Source: Selaginella tamariscina (taxonomy: Eukaryota > Streptophyta > Lycopodiopsida > Selaginellales > Selaginellaceae). Taken from it: a stretch of DNA of 64,000 nucleotides. Positions 36,595 through 48,235 of the stretch are shown in pieces. A model generated the notes under the pieces. It saw only the letters and a program-made list of their open reading frames with translations, was not told the origin of the DNA and did not search any database. The position numbers and the translations under genes were made by a program. Where the stretch lies: assembly GCA_003024785.1 (NCBI GenBank), contig PUQB01000502.1, forward strand, positions 120,870 to 184,869, in the 5' to 3' direction. Within the stretch, counting starts at the first letter, position 1; every line of letters begins with the position of its first letter.

Positions 36595-37539
36595 TTCCGG
36601 CTGCCACTAACCCGCCACTAACCCTAAATTGGGCGACTAAGCACCTTTGTTAATTACAGAATTACAGCCGTTGGATCTTCCCAACGGTCCAGATCTATTG
36701 AACTGTAGTTTTCATTTATTTTTATATAATATTATATTAAAATAAATTAGTACAAAATATCTTTTCCATATTTCTGAGTTTTCTTATCACCGTTATCAAA
36801 TGTATGACCATCGAGGATTTACAGCTGCAATTGACCTGCAGAAACAATACAATTACTTTAGCTAAATTTCCTATATGACATGCACGGAGACAGTGGTGTA
36901 TAACTTTTCCATGTCGTTTTTGTAAGCCTTGTTCCGAGGCTTCCTCCAAGCGATGCGTCTGCCTTTTCAAACCTTTGCTCCACGTTCTTTCTGAATGGTA
37001 AGTCCTGTCATAATATACAAAATCAGTATGCGTATAATTACGTGGATGCGCATCTTGGAGAGGAACCAGTGAATATTCAACACTATCACGGACAGAAACC
37101 TCTCAGATCCACTTTCAACAAATGAACTAATACAATGTGTATATATATTTACTGCGTCCAATAATGTACGTTATGTGTATTTATATTTTGCACATGTATC
37201 TAATATCAAACTTGTAGAACTAAGATACAAAATCGTTATAACCTGGAAACGTAATATACATGTCATGATCATGGTTCATCTATCACACGACTTATACTTG
37301 TGCGTTGCAATCCTGAAAGATTATATTATGGTGAATGCCAGACATGATTATTGCTGGGTGTAAACATATGCACGCGACGAGCTCAGCCTTGAGAAGAGAT
37401 AAATGCGGAGAGCTTCAATGGGACAAAGAACCGAACGCCGAATCCATGAACGGCGCGTATCCGAATCATCGAACCCAGATTGCCTAACATACAGAGACCG
37501 TACGAGCTTTTGGCTAACCCTAGCCCTAAATCCCAGGAA

Positions 37540-38054
37540 ATGGCCAAGGCGGTGCTGGTGCTGGATCTGAACAACACGCTAATCTGCAACAAGAATTGGC
37601 AGTTCATCAAGAGGCCCGGCCTGGATTCGTTCCTGGTCGAGATGGCAGGTGCGTACAGGATCATCATCTTCAGCTCCTCCGATGAGAAGTACGTCAGGGA
37701 ATTGGTGGCCACGCTTCCAGATGTGATCAGCGAGACATACAGCAAGAAGGATTGCACCAGATGCGGAGGGATACCATCAAGGATGTTTCTAAGGTCCGCA
37801 ATGTCGACATGAAGCGGCTGGTTTGGCTGGACGATTCTCGAGCCAAGTTCAGGCTGTGCCCGCACAATGGCATCCAGATCAAGGCCTTCAAAGGAGAAGC
37901 GGACGACAGGGAGCTCGAGAAGCTGACGCCCCTTTTACTCAAGCTGTCAAAGGTGGAGGACGTCACTCGCTTCCTCTGGAATGGCCAGCCCAAGGAAGAG
38001 CAGCAGCCGGGCAAAGGAGGTCGGTCCAAGGCCAAGGACAAGAAGAAGGGCTAA
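37540..38054 (+). pseudogene. FCP1/NIF-domain HAD paralogue with altered active site and a frameshift
   Basis: Closely similar to the gene at 36058-36594, facing the other way. Residues 7-13 read LDLNNTL: the second and third acidic positions of DLDDT are Asn, so the general acid/base Asp is lost. The frame breaks near 37770, between DCTRC and IKDVSK (a one-base deletion or two-base insertion), then continues to DVTRFLWNGQPKEEQQPGKG with TAA at 38052-38054. An ATG at 37480 is in frame upstream, but similarity to the paralogue starts at 37540. Probably catalytically dead as well as interrupted. Confidence 0.82.
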
Positions 38055-38179
38055 CTCGACGCTCTCCGGCTGGATAGTCAAACTGCGAAAATTTTAATTT
38101 CAATTAAAAATGTTAATTTTACGAATTCTTTTAGCGACTAATGACCGCAAAGACGAGGGACCAGGTTCGCTCTCGTGAT

Positions 38180-39690
38180 AGTTTTTTTTTGTCAGGATTC
38201 CAGGATGCGTGAAGCGAGTCTCTTTCAGTCTACGATACTAAATATTGAGCGACCTCGGATTGGGAATTATCACAGCGTTGTTGGAACGAGAATGGCTCTT
38301 AAGTATTGGCATGCGTAATTCAATATGTTACATCATGTTCAGATATGTGCAGTGGTCATGTTCAGATATGTGCAGTGGGTTTGCACGGTGTAGCTTCATG
38401 CTGGTATGTTTACATGCATTATATAGTATAGCATACTCGTAAACTTGTCTGACATATATCTTTGTGTGGTACAGGTTAGACATGACCTGGAGCACTTCAA
38501 TATATAGAAAACGTCTCGCTGATAAGCAGAGTATATTCCAAGCATCTCAATCTTTGAGTTTAATTAACTACATTATACTATAGGTATTAAAATTATGAGT
38601 ACGTGCATCTAATTAGATAATTGAAACAAAATATTAGCTTATGGGACGACATAATCTGTTCTTGCACACTTGATATTGTTACCAGTGGAGAAACATATAT
38701 GCACTTGTTTCTATATATGTGTATGCATAAGCCAAGTTTGTATATTGTCTGATTCGATTTCACCTTTAATTCACATTCATAAGCGTATTGCTATTGACAT
38801 ATTAAAAGAGTACATGACTAGCAATCATGTAATCAATAAGGTACTATTCTAGTAATATATATAGCCTTTGAACAATCTTCCGACACGTCATTCTGAACAT
38901 ATTTCAGTCCCTCAAGGTATCTTCTTTATTGATCCTGCATGACGTGGAGAGATCACACATAGTACCGCACTATGTACATACTCATACACCACAACTATAT
39001 AGCGCGCGTGTGTGCTATATTCCAGAGTTTTCTGGAAAGTGATGACAACAAAATACTCAACTTGGTAGTAAGAAACGTGACGAGTTGTTTTGAGCAGCAA
39101 ATACGAGAGCTAGTTGAAGGGCTCTCTCTCTCCCCTCTCTGCACACTTAACATTATCCTGTTCTGGCCATATATAGTAACAAGTAAAGTTATTTATATTG
39201 ACATGAAGTTATCTATGTAGTTATTAAATCAGTATAGACTATACTCAAGTTAGTATTAAATCAGTATAGACTACACTCAACTTGCTAATGTAAGGATGTT
39301 CTTTTGAGTGTGAAGGAATATGGACGTAATCTAAATGCTATGGGAGTCAAGGCTTCGGAGCTGGTTGAGTTTAGATCGCTCCACCTCAAAAGCAACAACA
39401 TATTGCCCTTTGATGCAATATGTTTCTATTCTTTTGTAACTATCCTCCGGACGAAAATAACATTTGTGTGTGTGTTGTGCGCGCGCGCGCATGTGTCACA
39501 CACACACACACATTGTTAAAACTGTGCTTTGTTTATTTTATTATTAGTTTATACACAAATTATTTATATCGACTCTCTCTCACACACAGGGAAGTTGCAG
39601 CCTGAATAACCTTGCAAAGCAACCCTCCCGCAGCAGAGTATAGTGGATTATTGTTCTTCCAATAAATCGTAGTAAATACAAAGGTATTGT
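38180..39690 (+). repeat. Segmental duplication, unit 2
   Basis: Second unit of the duplication described at 34440-36050. It retains COG2 C-terminal codons that unit 1 has lost, while its copy of the exon at 34451-34550 is reduced to a few dozen bases (38193-38230) with the flanking intron borders still visible. Confidence 0.85.
38900..39420 (+). pseudogene. COG2 C-terminal exons, copy 2
   Basis: Two blocks resemble the end of plant COG2. About 39030-39125 encodes DDNKILNLVVRNVTSCFEQQ then IRELVEGLS. About 39307-39410 encodes VKEYGRNLNAMGVKASELVE then FRSL, matching the conserved terminal segment of the form EYGRNLxxLG...YRSLW. Copy 1 upstream has only traces of these exons, so the two duplicated segments have lost complementary parts of one gene. 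Neither could make a full protein. Confidence 0.6.
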
Positions 39691-39859
39691 ATTGTTTTCC
39701 CTGTACATTTCATCATTTGCATCCTTGGGCTACAGCTTTGCCTCAATCACCTGTTTTAATATCAACACTGAAAGAAGAATAAACTGTTTTATCCTGATTA
39801 CATTCAATTAATTTGATTGGCACTTAAGAGTCGTCACCCTGTTTTTGAACATGACCACA

Positions 39860-40340
39860 ACCCTATCGACGTAGAATATGCATTTCTCACGGTTGGACTT
39901 GAGTGATAACCTCTTCAGCGGTTCAATTCCAGACAACCTCGGATACGCTAGGCAACTCCTGAAGCTCAATCTCTCACTGAACGACCTTACTGGTCAGATC
40001 CTTGCGGATGATCTTTATTTCCTCACATCTCTCGACGTGTTGTACAACCGTCTCAAAGGCAGATTCCGTACTCCTCACAGTTTATGACATTTCCGAATGT
40101 GTCTTTCGTCGGTAATCGGTTGTGCGGAGCTCCACTTGGTGAATGTAGTTCGCCAACCCAAGATCCTTCTCTTCGTGTTGATGCTTCTAAGGAGCAACTT
40201 ATACAGGTGGTGATATTTATAGTTACTTTCTTATGTGCATTCTTCGTCAGTTCCCTTGGGACGTACTTGGACTCTCTCCAGTCAATTCATCAGGTTTTAG
40301 GCACCAAAGATCTTCAGTATTATGACCAGGTATTAAATTG
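39860..40340 (+). pseudogene. C-terminal part of LRR receptor-like gene, inverted copy
   Basis: Encodes LDLSDNLFSGSIPDNLGYAR and LLKLNLSLNDLTGQI (last LRRs), then a stop and shift. It continues in NVSFVGNRLCGAPLGECSSP (post-LRR cap) and VVIFIVTFLCAFFVSSLGTY (membrane helix). Matches the minus-strand gene at 60858-61345 almost throughout. No LRRs upstream of 39860 were recognised, so this is only the tail. The internal stop at 40085 and the missing N-terminus make it non-functional. Confidence 0.85.
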
Positions 40341-40363
40341 AGTTTTAATTAAACTAACACAAC

Positions 40364-40963
40364 ACACTCGTATATCTCTTCTATGCAGTAAATTTGTTAT
40401 TAAAAATGCAGATTAACTGTTTCATTCGATACTTTTCATCAAATTAGAAATTAATTATTTAAAGAAAGTAATTAACTAGTTTAGTGTTTTATTATTATCT
40501 TTTTCTTAGCAATTAAAATAAATTAGTAGCTCAATGCTCAATGGATTACAGGGTTGCAATTTAAAATGTTTAAAATCTTGTTCTGACGAATAGCAAATAT
40601 AAACACAAGTTTGGCTACAGATACATGTGTATGTTCTTGTAATGGGAATATCTGGATATTCAATATAGTACTCTTTCTAATTACACTCGTATATCTCTTT
40701 GTACGAAAATTTGTTAATAAAAAAGCAGATTAACTGTTCCATTTGATACTTTTCATCAAATTAGAAATTAATTATTTAAAGAAAGTAATTAACTAGTTTA
40801 GTGTTTTATTATTATTATCTTTTTCTTAGCAATTAAAATAAATTAGTAGCTCAATGCTCAATGGATTTACAGGGTTGCAATTTAAAATGTTTAAAATCTT
40901 GTTCTGACGAATAGCAAATATAAACACAAGTTTGGCTACAGATACATGTGTATGTTCTTGTAA
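40364..40963. repeat. Tandem duplication of about 280 bp (plus a partial third unit)
   Basis: 40364-40641 and 40684-40963 share long blocks such as CTCAATGCTCAATGGATT and GGCTACAGATACATGTGTAT. A third start (CACTCGTATATCTCTTTGTACG) occurs at about 40976. An inverted relative lies at about 60460-60720. Confidence 0.85.
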
Positions 40964-41258
40964 TCTTTCTAATTACACTCGTATATCTCTTTGTACGAAA
41001 TTTGTTAATAAAAATGCAAGATTAATTTTTAATTTTTGCCAGTCAAGAAACTATTTGTTTTATGTTTAACTCATGAATTTTATATTTATATTACTGTTAA
41101 TATTATCCAGCACAACAATAATAAAACTAGTTGCTAGCTAAAATGATTTATTTAAAAAAAGATTAAATTATGCCCTTTTGGACATCTTCAAAAAATTATT
41201 ATAAAATTAATTAATTTTATGTCAATACATAAAACACTATATAGTTCACTCCATCGTT

Positions 41259-41582
41259 ATGCATGTGCATGACCGTTTGGATAGAATATACCACATCCAC
41301 TTTGTAAACCCTAGTTCTTGGCAGGGCCAACAGAAATGGTATTTCTCTATTTGTTTTCCTGCATTTTGCATCATTTATTTCAGAAATTATGCATTTATTT
41401 TCTAATTTTAATATTCTTTAACATTTTTTTTATAACACAATTAAAGAACTTAGGAACACACTGGGAGCGCGAGAAGAATGCAGCACTATTGGAGCTCGAC
41501 AGAAGAAACAGAACCCTCGAATCCAAGCTCTTGGAATCAAACAAGGTCATGCACATAACATGACTGTACACATATAGATTAC

Positions 41583-41617
<35 letters not shown>

Positions 41618-42047
41618 GCAGCAAACACGCAAAAGTTGATGATTTTGGTTTTCATACAAGCAGATTGAAGCAGATGCAGTATCTTCCCAACTGGAGGACA
41701 TGCAGGAGGACATACTACATGGAATCCATGAAGCATTTGAGAGACAGTCCTTTAAGAAGAACACAAATTATATGTCTCAAAACTCATCAATACTTGTACA
41801 AGCATTTGAAACTCAGGTTTGTTTACTGAACATTTCAAAGTGTGTATTTTGTTTAATTCATTTACATTTATATGTTCATTTATAATTATATGAAATCTTC
41901 TGTTTAACATTAACATGTTGTTAAATATTATGTTCTGCTAGGGAGTAACATCTCCGTGGGAAAGGCAAAAGAATGCCGCTTTGCTGGAGCTTGAACAACG
42001 AAATCAACAGCTAGCTTCCTTGCTTAAGGTATGTATATACGCTCCTG

Positions 42048-42085
<38 letters not shown>

Positions 42086-45000
42086 TTGTTTTGTAGTCAA
42101 AAGAACAGAGGGAAGTGGAAAATGAGCAAGAAAAAGAGCTTATTGAAGAAGGCTTTATAAGGGGGCAGGAATACATGCGTTTATTTGCACAAGTGCGGGC
42201 TATACAAAGCTCTGCGGTACATCTCACACAGCGTATATGGCTGTCCAGGCGTATGAATGCAGTGCTCTCGTGCTGGGCTCGTGTTGTGAAGAACTCAAAG
42301 AAAAAGAAGGTGATCTCTCTCTCTACTTAGGTTGTGTATGTTGTGTGTCTAAGGTTTTAATGTTTTCTCTCTTAATACGTATACACAAGCCCATAAATAT
42401 GTGCCTGTATGTTTTATTATTTCTACAACTACATATACGTGTGTGTGTGTATGTGTGTGGTGAGAGAGAGAGAGAGCAGCACCTTTCTCATAAATACAAC
42501 TGGCAAAGTGCAGATTCTTTGTAAAGGAGAGAGCGTCTGGGAACGGCGAATTCTAAGTAAATCATTTGCTGTATTTACTGCAAGACAGGCAAGGGCTAGT
42601 CTTACCAAGAAGCTTACAACAATAGCGGATAAACACAGGAAGAAAGCATACTTTCTACATAGCTTCCGCTCCTGGGTATGCTGCATTCAATCCAAAAAGT
42701 CTCTTAGAGAAAGGTGTGTGCGCACACGCTTCATGAAGCTTGTGTGTATGGTAACAGGTTATAATGTATAATATATGATATAATATTTGTATGCTTGTAA
42801 GTTGTATGTCTGTACATGTCTTATAGTCGCCTGGATATGTGTGTGTGTGTGTGTACTATCTCTATCTAACAGATATACATGCATGCATATATGTGTATTT
42901 TTAATGTATATACATTATTATTATAACATATTGCATAGCAGGATGGCAGTTTTCAAGGTGGTTAAGAGAACACATACTAAAAGAGTGGCTTTTGGCTCAT
43001 GGAGGATATTCCTTGTCACTGCAGCAGTCAAATTAATGATCAACTTACGGGCAGAAAAGTTGCTCGCAAAACACAGGTTTGAATGTATATATCACACACA
43101 TATGCACACATATGTATGTGTGACAGATATTAACTACTTGTATCTATGTTGTGTATAACTGTATTTAATAATTTTAAATATGATTTGGGTAGTCGATACG
43201 TGAATGTATTCGTATTTATAAAATTTTTGCCCTACGTTTTTTATTTGCTCTTTAAGCACCGTATTAAGAAACGCCTCACTTCTCAACTAACTTGAAACAC
43301 GTTTCAAGTTATAACATGTACAAACACATCGTTTATATGCATATAGTATCTACAACAGAAGGTTAAAGAAAGTAATTATGATGTTAATTATGTTGGATAT
43401 TTTGAAATATTTCAAAATATTGGTGATATCGTTAAGAGATATATGTTGTTCAATGGAGGTTAACTTGATATGAATTATAAATTTATAATAGTTATACACA
43501 TGTCATTCACACACACACACACACACACGTGTGTTGTGTGTGTGTATGAATGTATGTATATACAGGATGCAGAAGTCATGGGAGAAATGGGGAAATTCAA
43601 TGTACACCTCGGGTGTATAATTACGAAGCAAGTGAGTTTTCCAAACGAAGAATATTAACATATACTCTACAGACTTGGCATAGGAATATTCAAGAGAGCA
43701 TTCTTGAACTAGTAAGTTTAATAGCATATGACATTTTAATATTTATTTGCTTCGAGTATACTTTGGTAGATAAACACTGAATTTCTAATTTAGTTAGTAT
43801 ATAATGCTTTTTCAATTACGAAAGGCTCATAATGCCCGCATTGAGCAACACAGAAGGTGTATTCTTCTTCAGAAGTGCGTCCAGGCGTGGAAAAGAAGTG
43901 TTTTATTACAAGTTATTATGCAAAGGCGCTTGGACAAACTTATAAGTACCAGAATAAAAAGGATTTTGGTATTTACGTTCCTCGGATGGAAACAGTATGT
44001 GAAAAACAAAAAGGTAGTCTGTACATATAATTATTCTATATATTTTAAAACATGTTATATTAATTTTTTAATTGAATTAGTTTAATTCTATGGTATTTAA
44101 AGGAAGTTAAAGCGTGGCGAAGTATGTCATTGACCAGGCAAAGATTTCACTCAAAACGAGAGGCATTTAATGTTTGGAAGGACAAGTACATCCAACATCG
44201 TCTGTTTTCACGTTTTAAATCTCAACAAGCGGCCACAATAAGGTGTTTTCTTTTTCTTTTTTTTTTTAATATAATATAAAAAGAGATTTTCTACTCAATA
44301 CAATACTATACATATGTGTGTCTGCATATGTATAATGTGAAAAGTATAACATAAACGAGTAACTAACAAAATCGCATATACGCAATGTGCAGGTTGGCAG
44401 TTCTTAAGGCGTGGTCACATACATTACGAATGCAGACAGCCTGTTTAGCACATGTATGTAATATGTTGAAGAGAGCACAGCAAAGATGGATTAAGGACCT
44501 GTTTAATCGATGGTTAGCTTTTCTAGCAGAGTCAAGGTCAGTGTTTATAATTAATCATATATTGTTAACTATATGTATATGTACACTCTTTACCAGGAGA
44601 TTATACATTGTGAAGGGGCTAGAATTACACAAGCCAGACTGGAGCTGTACATGAAGATTTACAAGCTGTAGGAAGATCACAAGCCGAAATGATTAAGATA
44701 ATTAAACTGCTGGAGAAGGAGAATTTAACTATGGTTAAGACAATTAATCGTGTCACTGCAAGAACACCTACATGGACGTCCGGCTTTCTAGACGGTACGT
44801 GCGTGCGTGCGTGCGTGTGCGTTGTGTTCCTTCAGACGTATACAGAACTATCATGCGCATATAACTACATACATGCATTTATGTGTGTACGAGCTTTTGT
44901 GTGCAGCCGAGCTTAGATGGGGTTTTCCACGGAGTACTAAGGGAAGTGTGCCAAGTGCTCGAGTTGGTCATACTGCGGTAGCTTTGCAAATGAACTCGGG

Positions 45001-46667
45001 TTTACCATCGTATATAGTTGTTATTGGAGGTTACAATGGAGAGTCCCTTTTACATGACATTCTTGTCTTTCATTCAGGTACGCACGCACACACACACACA
45101 CACATTTATATGTTTATGCAGTGGATTCTACATGGAGGACTCCAGAGATTACATATACAGAAAGCAGCTTTGCACGAGGTATTCAACATCATACTGCTTG
45201 TGCACAAGGCAATAAATTATTATATTTGGGTTTTGATGGAACCAATGATTCGTCAGATTTATCAATTATCAAGTTCTCTGAAAATGGAGGTATGTGTATG
45301 TATATATATGTACGTATTCCTGCTATCTAGTATACGTATTCATATACAACATATTATAATAAAGCTTTTTTGTTTTTGTTGCAGTTTCCTGTGTATGTGA
45401 GCATAGGGTGGGAATATTACCAGGACCAATGTCACAACACACGAGCTGCTTAACTGACGACGGTAAACGAATGTACGTATTTGGAGGGTACCGTACAAAA
45501 GTTGGGCATCTAAGAGCTCTGGATATTAGACACGCAGTATATGGATTGGCACTTACCAGAATATTATGGAGATATACCGTCAGCTCGTCGTGGACACGGA
45601 GCTGCTATTGTACGCACGAAAATGTACGTATTTGGTGGCTATGATGGCCACAGCAACTTGAACGATCTTCATGTTTTTGATCTGGAAACTATGCACTGGG
45701 AGCTTGTTAACTCGTCTGGAGAAGGTATTTATTAACGTATATATATATACGTTTATATATCAACATATATATACATACACATCTCTCTCTCGTCGGACGT
45801 GCATATACAAACTCAAAGTACTTGTTGATTAAAGCACCTAGTTCAAGGAGGCACCACTCTATGGAAGCAGTAGGAAGGCATATTCTTGTGTACGGTGGGT
45901 ATAACGGGGTATCATCTAGAGGATGTATACACTTTTGATACGGTTACATACACATGGAAGAAGTGGAATATACTTAAGCCAGGAGGTGACAAACTGGTGT
46001 ACGGAAGGTCGATGCATGCCATGGTGGTGACCGGTCAACGATTTGTTATGTTGGGAGGCATACATGAGTATGGACCTCTTGGGATATCCTCTACCTAGAA
46101 AATGGAGCAGGTAATTAATTTAATGTTTAAAATTAAGCTATAGTAATGGTAGTTTGTGTGTGTGTTGTGTGTGTGTGTTTATTGTTATACGTCATTCACG
46201 TCTGATTTACTAAAAGATTTTAATTATATTTATATACTTATACGAATATCAAATTATATACATACGTATATGAATATCAAAACACACACCTGATGACGTG
46301 TTATGCAGCTATTGATGGGCTTGAGTTACAAAGGGAGTTGACAGAAGAAAGAAGCGAAGTACAAACACTTAGAAACGCTGTTGTTCAATACGAGGAAACC
46401 TTACAAAGGAAGACACAAGATCTTGCACTTGCTTATTCAAGAATTACAGACTGTCAAACTGCATTAAAGGTGTGTGTGTGTGTGTGTGCATTTATATTGA
46501 TCTTCTAACCATTACAAATTGATGTATATATATCATGCATATGCATGCTTACATACACATGTATTTTATTGCAGGAAGAAGCAAAGCAGCGAAAGACAGC
46601 AGTGTCCAAGCAACGAGTTCTTATTCACAAGCTTAAGAAAGCTCGTAAGAAGGCAAGCTTATGGTAG
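41259..46667 (+). CDS. Coiled-coil / Sfi1-repeat / kelch protein, copy A
   Basis: Supported exons (GT-AG): 41447-41545, 41664-41816, 41942-42028, 42097-42309, 42514-42713, 42942-43076, 43566-43711, 43825-44013, 44103-44242, 44393-44536, 44597-44794, then kelch exons about 44908-45077, 45123-45290, 45385-45723, 45840-46110, and coil exons 46308-46470, 46575-46667 (TAG). N-terminal coils share WERxKNAALLEL. Then about ten Trp-centred helices (SCWAR, SFRSW, GSWRIF, QTWHRN, QAWKRS, LGWKQY, NVWKDK, KAWSHT, NRWLAF), as in centrin-binding Sfi1. Six kelch blades follow (GGYNGES, GFDGTND, GGYRTKVG, GGYDGHS, GGYNGVS, GGIHEYG), then a Lys-rich coil. Likely a centriole/basal-body scaffold (inference). 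Frame breaks near 45518 (GG missing relative to copy B) and near 45913; the N-terminal exon at 41259 is uncertain. Confidence 0.75.
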
Positions 46668-46996
46668 TGTGAGATTTTGAATAACAAAGATTAAACTGTT
46701 CCACTACTATGTATGTTTAACTCCGTGCCATATATATATATATATTATAAATGGATATAATTAAAATATTATGCCCCTAAGGTTCAAAAAAATTATACAT
46801 ATGTAAGTGCGGAAGAGACGTAAACAGCGTCTAAGAGAGGAATTCATTTTAATTCCCACTCTTATGGTTATATTTATTGTTATGCACTTGTGTATTGAGT
46901 GCGTAATAGTGAAAAAGAAATTCGAAATTATCATGCATCAATAATAATTAATATAGATATATGTAAGCTGTATATAAAAAAAATTAATGTGTTGCT
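46668..46996 (+). other. 3' flank of copy A, conserved in all three duplicates
   Basis: About 330 bp between the stop codon and the tRNA are shared with the flanks of copies B (48236-48545, complement) and C (54272-54640, complement). They include GCCCCTAAGGTTCAAAAAAA and GGTTATATTTATTGTTATGC. This shows the duplication unit includes gene, flank and tRNA. Confidence 0.8.
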
Positions 46997-47069
46997 GGTC
47001 TCATGGTGTAGTTGTTATCACGTCTGTCTTACACACAGAAGGCCGCGAGTTTAAACCTAGCTGAGGCTA
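46997..47069 (+). tRNA. tRNA-Val(UAC), probably degenerate
   Basis: 73-nt cloverleaf: acceptor GGTCTCA with TGAGGCT plus A; anticodon stem TCTGT/ACAGA around loop CTTACAC (anticodon TAC). The T arm is damaged: the loop reads TTTAAAC instead of TTCGATC, and the stem GCGAG/CTAGC has a mismatch. The B-box promoter is therefore impaired. Lies 330 bp downstream of kelch copy A on the same strand. Confidence 0.6.
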
Positions 47070-48162
47070 TGGCATTAGTTGTATCATATACAGTGCATAT
47101 TCCAGGCTATGAACAAGACTTTATGTTCCTTATGCTTTTAACCTTCTCATCTGTTGCTCACTATATATGTAAAGATGTTTTAAATGCAGCTGAATATCTT
47201 GGAGAATATGTACCAAAACAATGATTAACAAGATTAACGTGTCGGATAATGTGATTAGAGGAGTCAATGACAAGCACTAAGACTTTCTATAATTCACTAA
47301 TTGATTCTTCTATCTTGTTGATATAACATTTCTAACAAAATAAGTTATATGATGGAGTTTGTTGTCAGTTTCAACACACCAACCAATTATAAGGTGTTAA
47401 CTTTATATAAAGCAGCTTACAACATTCTAGAATTTAAATGAATATTCTAGGTTTTAAATGAGTATATTCAGCGGTATTTCATGCGATCAGTATCGAATCC
47501 TGGCATCCAAAACTGTTCTACCCTCTTTTTGTTGTTCTGGACTGTGTTCAACAAGTAAGGATCTTCTGCAAATTGCAATGACTGTAACTGCTCTACACAA
47601 AAGCTCCGCTATTGCCTCAAATTTCATCCCTTCGAAGTCATTGCCGGTGTACCTGCACATTCACAACACAATTAACGAGGAAACATATATATATTGCATT
47701 CGTATATCTATACAGAGTATCACTCCATCCTTCGCTCTGGGGGCGAAGTCTTTTGGTTGGGACAACAAAGAAAGTCTGGTCTCGGTTTGCTGCACGTTAT
47801 AACACTGACAGTGGTATGTGTAAAGACTTGTTAAGTTTTAGATTATAATCTTAATTCTTAACAACATATAGCAACTGGTCTACTGAAATGGTCTCACTGG
47901 CATAAGTGCAAAGAGTTTTGGACAAGGTATGTATTTACATTGTAAATCAATATAATTTTAGTGATTCTATTTTTTGAGCATTTATTTACAAGTGAGCCTG
48001 GCAACCGACTTTCTCTAGGGAAAATATTATATATTCCTTCAATTTTGACAATTTCAATATTATAATTAATATATTCCTTCAAATTTGACAATTTCAATAT
48101 TATAAAGGTATCCTTCATTCAGCCCTTCGTTAAGTTTGTTGTTCTGGATTGTGTTCAACGGT
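47070..48162. other. Palindrome centre between arms A and B
   Basis: About 1.1 kb not shared between the arms, except for a short internal repeat (TTGTTCTGGA-TGTGTTCAAC at about 47530-47552 and 48139-48160). Two open segments (about 47085-47224 plus; about 47660-47480 minus) look protein-like, but I could not assign them. Confidence 0.5.
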
Positions 48163-48235
48163 AATCTCAGCGAGGATTGTAACTCGCGTCCTTCAGTGTA
48201 TAAGACAAACATGATAACCACTACACCATGAGACC
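48163..48235 (-). pseudogene. tRNA-Val pseudogene with altered anticodon (TAT)
   Basis: Complement starts GGTCTCATGGTGTAGTGG and follows the tRNA-Val at 54199-54271. The anticodon loop reads CTTATAC, the anticodon stem has a T-T mismatch, the T loop is TTACAAT, and the acceptor 3' side TGAGATT no longer pairs fully. Same position relative to copy B as the tRNA is to copy A. Confidence 0.7.

Noticed and set aside
36119..36610. 163-codon plus-strand frame opposite the HAD gene
   Set aside because: Antisense shadow; the minus strand has the DLDDT and LDD motifs and a paralogue in the same frame.
47012..47224. 70-codon open frame starting inside the copy A tRNA
   Set aside because: Its first third is a translation of the tRNA-Val sequence, and the rest has no recognisable motif. 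Kept only as part of the palindrome centre.
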